A model generated the notes under the pieces. That model made no database searches. It saw only the letters and a program-made list of their open reading frames with translations, and was not told the origin of the DNA. A DNA stretch of 64,000 nucleotides. Origin: JAPOXR01 sp965116115 (GTDB lineage: Bacteria > Pseudomonadota > Alphaproteobacteria > Rhodobacterales > Rhodobacteraceae). Below are positions 58,911-64,000 of this stretch, in pieces. Within the stretch, counting starts at the first letter, position 1, and each line of letters starts with the position of its first letter. The stretch is from contig OZ220486.1 in the NCBI GenBank assembly GCA_965116115.1, positions 3,410,001 through 3,474,000 of the forward strand. Reading direction: 5' to 3'. Position numbers and translations under genes: made by a program.

Positions 58911-59519
58911 GCGATTCCCTCCGTTTTCGATATAGAGAGTATCGCACCCGCTTGACCCGCATACAACATGTAGATCCGCCTCAACCGCGGTCTACTAATG
59001 AAACGATGCATTTCGTAGTTTCAGACTTCCTGACCTGACGCATGATTATCTGACCCATTTTTTGGGTTCCGAGCACCTGCGATCTGACAGACGAAGCGGA
59101 GACCGCTGCCCGGACAGAGGGTTCCGGACCGGCTGAGTCAGTCAAGCGGCGGCATGATAGATTTGTCGGGAGAAAGTCCGCTGATCGGGACGGTTTCGAC
59201 GGATGCCAAGGGAAGAGACAGCATCGGATCCGCCTTTTCATGGGTCATCTATTCAATATTCATGGAAGCCCCTCTGTTAAGTGAGAAAAGCCGCTGAAAC
59301 GCAGAAAAACATGGAGTTTTTGCGACTTTTCCCGGCCCTGAACAGGAGATCAGGTCAGGAAGTCTGAGTTTGGTTGGCGAGATGTGAACACGGGTTCCGG
59401 TTTTTGTTTGAGAACTCAGGCCCGTGGACAAATGGGGTTGCGCTTCGGGCGACTCGCTATCAGAATCATTCTAAACGAGTGCCTGAGCGGTGCCGCAGGC
59501 AAGACAGTCAGAGAGATGA
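58911..59519. other. Noncoding debris between insertion-sequence fragments
   Basis: No gene recognised on either strand. It contains the inverted-repeat unit 59021-59367 and, near 59054-59069, a small hairpin ACCCA-TTTTT-TGGGT. Confidence 0.45.
59021..59367. repeat. 0.35-kb unit bounded by perfect 18-bp inverted repeats
   Basis: TCAGACTTCCTGACCTGA at 59021-59038 is repeated exactly inverted at 59350-59367. Identity stops sharply at both ends. The interior has no recognisable coding sequence. Could be a MITE or the ends of a deleted element; no target duplication was found. Confidence 0.7.
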
Positions 59520-59795
59520 ATGAACGCTGACAGAACCATGCTGACTGATAAAATGCAGCAGCGGATCGAACTGCTTCTTCCCGGCAAAGCGACCGACCCC
59601 GGCGCTGCCGCGGCGGACAACCAGCTTTTCGTTGAGGCGGTGCTCCAACGCATCCGGACGGGCACTCCCTGGCGCGACCTTCCGCCGCGATTCGGCAAAC
59701 AGAACAGCGTGTACAGGCGGTTTCGCCGCTGGGTGCTTTTCACTGCCGAGGAAGCGCACATTAAACTGCACTCGCTGTATCCATCAATTCAATAA
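59520..59795 (+). pseudogene. IS5-family transposase, N-terminal fragment
   Basis: 91 residues. LLLPGKATDPGAAAADNQLF, VEAVLQRIRTGTPWRDLPPR and NSVYRRFRRW are the N-terminal domain of IS5-type transposases. It departs from the family right after RRW and stops, so the DDE catalytic part is lost. Confidence 0.87.
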
Positions 59796-59819
59796 TGACA
59801 GAGCAGGAAAGGAGAGCAA

Positions 59820-60737
59820 ATGGACAAATATAGCCCCGACAAACTCTATGAGACGATTGTGGATGAGTTATTCTTAAGCCGCAACACGGCTAGGGTCACA
59901 GGAGGAAAGAACAACATCCGCGCAAAAGGGGACGGGGCGGAGAAGGCGGTCAGGAAGCTTGTCGGGAGTCTCGTCGGAGGGCTGTACAGGGTAACGCAGG
60001 GACACGTGGTTCGAGCAGATGGCATGAAGTCAGGACAGATGGATGTGATTGTCGTTAAGGACGTTCCTGCAGCGACGATGCACAAGGCGGAAGACGGGGA
60101 AACCGAGCTGGTAAGAGTCGAATGGGTTGCGGCCGTCGGCGAGGTCAAGGCTTCGTGGTTTGATCATTACGAAGTCATCCGGAGCTACCGCCGCATCGTA
60201 GCAGATATGGGAACTTTACAGGAAGGACGGTTGGTCGCGAATAAGTGTCGGTTTGGAAAGATATCGAATGAGACGACCATGGCCGAGATGAATAGACCGA
60301 TCACTGGCAGGGAGTGGAACAATCGTTGCTACACCTTCCTGATTGCCCTGGAGCAAGGCAGATGCAAGGTGAAGCAGTTGGAAACCGATATACAGAACAA
60401 AATTGAACCCACCAATGCATCAGTGCTGATTTTAGACAAAGACAAGCCAGCGACGCTCTGTATTCCGGCAAGAATGGGCAGAAAGGGCATGGCAATGGGC
60501 GTGGCCGCGGAGGCCGCCCTGGACTCCAACGATGCAGCGAGAACGATGAATTGGATAACGCTGCAGGAAGAAGGTCGCGAGCCAATTATCACTTCCGCTC
60601 GTTTTCTACACTACTTCATGACGGATCTCCAGCTTCACCTAGGAACTTGGTACGACGAGTACAGCAACGCCGGACACTATGCCAAGCTTGGACCCGAATT
60701 AAGGCACAGGCACGCAAAAGAGGCGCAGTCGGCCTGA
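59820..60737 (+). CDS. DUF6602-like protein with PD-(D/E)XK-type nuclease features
   Basis: 305 residues, with GGAAAGGAG just upstream of the ATG. A helix with GDGAEKAVRKLV precedes VVRADGMKSGQMDVIVVKD (Asp75) and VAAVGEVKAS (Glu108, Lys110), an arrangement that fits the D...ExK core of PD-(D/E)XK nucleases and the DUF6602 family. The rest is mixed alpha/beta. Relatives occur in accessory and defence-type regions; no modification methylase or other partner is next to it. Base use is less GC-rich than the neighbours, which suggests transfer. Function not shown. Confidence 0.65.
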   Translation: MDKYSPDKLYETIVDELFLSRNTARVTGGKNNIRAKGDGAEKAVRKLVGSLVGGLYRVTQGHVVRADGMKSGQMDVIVVKDVPAATMHKAEDGETELVRVEWVAAVGEVKASWFDHYEVIRSYRRIVADMGTLQEGRLVANKCRFGKISNETTMAEMNRPITGREWNNRCYTFLIALEQGRCKVKQLETDIQNKIEPTNASVLILDKDKPATLCIPARMGRKGMAMGVAAEAALDSNDAARTMNWITLQEEGREPIITSARFLHYFMTDLQLHLGTWYDEYSNAGHYAKLGPELRHRHAKEAQSA

Positions 60738-60927
60738 ATAAGAAGCTTCTGTTCATTTGCCGCCTTGATTTTGGATGCGAGGCCCCGACGTCCCGCGAAG
60801 CGAGCATGGACATGGCGCGGTCGAACAGGGATGAGGATGCTGCAACATACATGGCGCCAATACCACTTCTTCTACGGCACATCCCTTGCCGTCAAAGCTG
60901 TATTGTGCCGCCGCGTCCTTGGACCCC

Positions 60928-61986
60928 TTATCCGATCTGCCGACTCCGCGTCGAATCAATTTCGGCCAAAAGAAGTTCATGGTCGGAAAGATTGAACCCG
61001 CAGGGTGTCGTGACAGGAAGAATGCGCGGACGCGATGCCGTGACACCTCTCGTGAACAGCCAGTCTAACTTTCGTGGAGACCATTGTTCTGTCCAGACAT
61101 GCGGCCTTGTCGTCGGTTCTGGCGTATTGGCCGCGGACCATTCGAAGCCAGCTTGTTCCAACAGGCGAAACGCGGGCTCGAACGAATCCGGCTTGGCGAA
61201 CCAGTCGTTGTCGGAGCCATCGGCCTCCGGAAGTGACGCGAAGTTGAAGTCGCCGCCAATTATCGCTGGTTCGATGCCACACAGGCGGTTGAGCCCGGCG
61301 ATCAACCGTGCACACTCATTGGCACGTCCCATTGGATTGCCTTCGCTTTCGAAGTGGGTTGAAACAACCCAGCATGGCGAGTCGCATCCCATGCGTGCGG
61401 CAAGCGCTATCCGACCGCCGGCCCGCCTTTGCCCCTTGCCGGGTCTTCCAGCAAACCAGCTTCCTCCTGAATCAAGACGGACAACAGATGGCCGTTCCAG
61501 TTCAAATCTGCTGAGGATCGCATTGCAGTGGAGACCTTTAAGGTTCGCCTTTCCTTCGTTCAATCTGGTTTCACGCTCATCGCCAAGACCGAGTTCGATG
61601 AACTCCACGGCTGCCACGTGAGTCATTCCGAGCAGTTCGGCGAGTTCCCCAACGGTGTCCCGGTTGTCCGAACGCGCCATTCCTATGTCCATTTCCGAAA
61701 GCAGCACCAAGTCGGCATCGGAGTTGGCAATTAACCGGGCGCTTTCTTCAATATGCATGCACCTTTCGGCATTCCATGTTGCGACCGTGAAACCGCCGCT
61801 GGCAGGATCAGGCAGACGCACGGACTGGAAGCGGACACAGGACAATGCGCCTGCTGCCGCGGCGAGAACTGCGTGGTTGTCCGGAGTTGCGTCGCATATC
61901 TTGGCTTGTGCGAACCAGGATTCGCTTGGGGTTTCGAACTCCGCGGCGATGGCGGAAGCAGCGCAAAACGGTTCAAATGAACTCAC
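60928..61986 (-). CDS. Endonuclease/exonuclease/phosphatase family protein
   Basis: About 352 residues if the GTG at 61986 is the start; it overlaps the end of the ABC ATPase gene by 14 bases, while the open frame further up runs inside that gene. EEP motifs in order: VATWNAERC, LVLLSEMDIGMARSDNRD, VVSTHFESEGN, IIGGDFNFAS, DWLFTRG and LSDHELLLAEI. Members cleave phosphodiesters or phosphates in nucleic acids, lipids or small molecules. Being last in an apparent glycerol-3-phosphate/sugar ABC operon, it could be a phosphodiesterase working on the imported compound. Confidence 0.82.
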   Translation of the reverse strand: MSSFEPFCAASAIAAEFETPSESWFAQAKICDATPDNHAVLAAAAGALSCVRFQSVRLPDPASGGFTVATWNAERCMHIEESARLIANSDADLVLLSEMDIGMARSDNRDTVGELAELLGMTHVAAVEFIELGLGDERETRLNEGKANLKGLHCNAILSRFELERPSVVRLDSGGSWFAGRPGKGQRRAGGRIALAARMGCDSPCWVVSTHFESEGNPMGRANECARLIAGLNRLCGIEPAIIGGDFNFASLPEADGSDNDWFAKPDSFEPAFRLLEQAGFEWSAANTPEPTTRPHVWTEQWSPRKLDWLFTRGVTASRPRILPVTTPCGFNLSDHELLLAEIDSTRSRQIG

Positions 61987-63043
61987 GGAGTGATATCTCT
62001 TGAATCCGCTTGCCGTCCGCGCAGGCGAAAAACATCGCATCTTCGGGTTTGGCGAAGAGCTTGATCTCCTGCCCGACACCGAACCGCGGCACCGCCGCAG
62101 CTTCAAGGAAACGCATAAAGCCGAGCTTTGTCCGAGTGCTGTATAGGATTTCCCGCCCCATCGGCTCGACCGTCTCGACCGTGGCCGGGATGCCCTTCTC
62201 GTTTGCCGTCAAGAGTTCGGGGCGCAGGCCCATGTGCACTTCGCACGGGCCGGGGGCGCCTGACACCTCGAATTCCAGTTCTCCGGCGACCATTCGCGAA
62301 TCTTGAATGCGCCCCGGAATGAGGTTGATCGGCGGCGACCCGATAAAGGAAGCCACGAATGTCGTGTCGGGACGCCTGTAAAGGGAATCAGCAGTCCCGA
62401 TCTACTCCACGCGCCCGATATTCATGCAGATAATCCGGTCCGCCATGGTTGTTGCCTCAACCTGGTCATGTGTGACGAGAATTGTCGTTACGCCGAGTTC
62501 CCGCTGGATTCGTTTGATTTCCGTGCGCATGGACAGACGCAGCCTCGCATCCAAATTCGAGAGCGGCTCATCAAGCAGCAGCAGGTTCGGTTTCTTGATC
62601 AGCGCGCGCGCCAAGGCCACATGCTGCTGCTGCCCGCCCGAGAGTTCCGCCGGACGCCGGTCAAGAACATTCTCAATCTGGACCAAGGCAGCGATTTCAC
62701 GGGCTTGCTCTCTGGCAGTTTTGCTGGAAACAGTCATGAAGCGGAGCGGAAACATCAGATTTTGAATAACAGACATATGCGGATACAGAGCGTATGACTG
62801 GAATACGATGCCGACATTGCGATCCCGGGGCTCGACTTCGTTGATCCGTGCTCCGTCGAACAGAATATTTCCCGCTGTCGGGGCATAGATTCCGGCAAGC
62901 AGGAACAATGTTGTCGACTTCCCGCAGCCGGATGGTCCCAAGATTGCCACGAACTCGCCGTCGTTGAGCGACAGATTCATGCCGTCGACGGCGACCGTCT
63001 CACCCCAGCGTTTGCTGACATCCCGAAGTTCGATTGTTGCCAT
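61973..63043 (-). pseudogene. ABC ATP-binding protein, UgpC/MalK type, interrupted by in-frame TAG
   Basis: The protein would be about 356 residues from ATG 63043: Walker A GPSGCGKSTTLFLL, signature ELSGGQQQHVALARAL, Walker B LLLLDEPLSNLDARLR, H-loop LVTHDQ, then the C-terminal TOBE region (FIGSPPINLIPGRI, VHMGLRPELL). At 62402-62404 a TAG replaces the CAG (Gln) expected in VEQIGT; the frame before and after is intact (MNIGRVE, stop, IGTADSLYRRPDTTF). One base change explains it. It follows the permease gene with a 1-base overlap (TGATG). Confidence 0.85.
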
Positions 63044-64000
63044 CAGCCCTTGATTCCTCCGAGCGTGAGCTGCGTAAGGTTGCGTTGCAACAACAGGCTC
63101 GGCATCATGTAGAATACACTGACAGCGGCGACTACGCCGTAGTCCACGCCCATCACGTCGTCGGCCACATAGTAGAGATAGGTCGACATCACCCAGTAGG
63201 AGTTGCCTGTTCTGAGGGCAGTTACGAACACGTATTCTTCCCATCCCCTGATAAAACCGAGCACCGAAATCGCGATAATGCCGGGCCAGACTTGAGGAAG
63301 AACCACGCTCAGGAATGCCTGCCGCCGCGTTGCACCGTCGGTCATGGCGCTCATTTCAATGTCCCAGGGCACCGCGTCGAAAAAACCTTTCATGATGAAA
63401 ATAAAGAACGGCAGGTCCAAGACTGTGAGAACGAGGATCGGCCCGCCGAGATTGTTAAGCAGGCCGATCCAGTAAATCACGAGAAAAATGGGGATCGTGA
63501 GCATCCAAGGGTGGAAAACCTCAAGCACCAGCAGCCCCTGCAGGAACGCTGAACGACCATAGAATGCAAAGCGCGAAATATAGTAACCGCAAAGCGTGGC
63601 GACCATAACCTTGAGCAGTGTCGAAGCTGAAGCGACGAACAAGGAGTTCGCGAAGGCGGTCCAGACCCAGGGAAACTGTCCCCCGGCTGTTGCTGCGCCG
63701 CGCAAATCTTCAATGAGGTTGGGGTTCACAAGAAACCTGTAATTTTCCAGGTGCAGATCACGTCCGACAAGAACCGCAAGTCCAATAGCGGCGGCAACAG
63801 CAATGACGCCAGCTCCTGAAATCCGGTGGCGGATCGATTTCAACGCCAGATGAACGATTCCGTAGGCCGCTGCAGCAGGCACCAGCACGGCACATGCCTT
63901 CCAAAGCACGGCGGCGTCCACACCGCCGGTTCTCGCCGAAAATGAAATCACGAAAACCCAGAAGAACGGCAGGATGATCGGCACCGAGGCAATTGTGAGG
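63043..64000 (-). CDS. ABC transporter permease, MalG/UgpE type (5' end outside window)
   Basis: At least 318 residues; the frame stays open to the window edge, so the start lies beyond it. The permease EAA loop is MSAMTDGATRRQAFLSVVLP, followed by the last membrane segments. The N-terminal region has extra membrane segments (VLVPAAAAYGIVHLAL and AGVIAVAAAIGLAVLVG), longer than standard MalG. It is the inner-membrane subunit of the same importer as the ATPase gene. The rest of the operon is outside. Confidence 0.88.
   Translation of the reverse strand, partial: LTIASVPIILPFFWVFVISFSARTGGVDAAVLWKACAVLVPAAAAYGIVHLALKSIRHRISGAGVIAVAAAIGLAVLVGRDLHLENYRFLVNPNLIEDLRGAATAGGQFPWVWTAFANSLFVASASTLLKVMVATLCGYYISRFAFYGRSAFLQGLLVLEVFHPWMLTIPIFLVIYWIGLLNNLGGPILVLTVLDLPFFIFIMKGFFDAVPWDIEMSAMTDGATRRQAFLSVVLPQVWPGIIAISVLGFIRGWEEYVFVTALRTGNSYWVMSTYLYYVADDVMGVDYGVVAAVSVFYMMPSLLLQRNLTQLTLGGIKG

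Overview
The window looks like chromosomal DNA of a GC-rich alphaproteobacterium, most likely close to the Rhodobacterales. The evidence is the rRNA operon order 16S-tRNA-Ile-tRNA-Ala-23S-5S-tRNA-fMet with a leader typical of that order, the run heparinase II/III-purH-lspA-DUF3035-M16-M16-mutL, an N-formylglutamate amidohydrolase, a 41-residue L36 of the alphaproteobacterial kind, and frequent 1-4 bp start/stop overlaps with GTG starts. The taxon is inferred from gene content, not from an alignment.

Layout. 1-2265: a small secreted protein and an RTX calcium-repeat protein broken by one extra base. 2543-7017 (minus): a TRAP transporter operon with an RraA-family aldolase-like protein and a 2-hydroxyacid dehydrogenase. 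7185-20517 (plus): a tightly coupled catabolic and uptake operon holding a gamma-glutamyltransferase-like Ntn hydrolase, a creatininase-family protein, HyuA and HyuB, a peptide/opine-type ABC importer with a permease-ATPase fusion, and a DAO-family flavoprotein; a GntR/FCD regulator remnant lies in front of it. 21072-22469: a Schlafen-AlbA_2/GHKL-ATPase regulator. 22911-28344 (minus): a complete rrn operon with promoter and terminator. 28462-53370 is mostly housekeeping: msrPQ, clpB, pyrF, dinB, an N-formylglutamate amidohydrolase, a DnaQ-like exonuclease, katG, tRNA-Val, rpmJ, a small unknown gene pair, a molybdenum formate dehydrogenase, and the mutL-to-heparinase operon.

53638-59795 is a graveyard of insertion sequences. 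By reading ends and broken frames I can reconstruct four levels of nesting: an intact IS110-family element lies inside an ISNCY-type transposase gene; that element lies inside a short IS1595-like element with perfect 22-bp inverted ends; and that in turn lies inside a decayed DUF4338/ISAs1-type transposase gene, with a TTGAAT target duplication. IS30 and IS5 transposase fragments and a 0.35-kb inverted-repeat unit follow. 59820-64000 holds a PD-(D/E)XK-like (DUF6602-type) protein, an endonuclease/exonuclease/phosphatase protein, a sugar/glycerol-3-phosphate-type ABC ATPase gene broken by an in-frame TAG, and the end of its partner permease.

Functionally, the most interesting intact system is the 7.6-20.5 kb operon. 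Its enzyme set (cyclic amidohydrolase, ATP-dependent hydantoinase/oxoprolinase, Ntn amidohydrolase, flavin amine oxidase, importer) suits uptake and stepwise opening of a cyclic N-containing compound such as an N-methylhydantoin or 5-oxoproline relative. The GGT-like member lacks the residues that hold a gamma-glutamyl group, so its substrate is probably different. No CRISPR array was seen. The number of pseudogenes and insertion sequences suggests a genome under relaxed selection, but this is inference.
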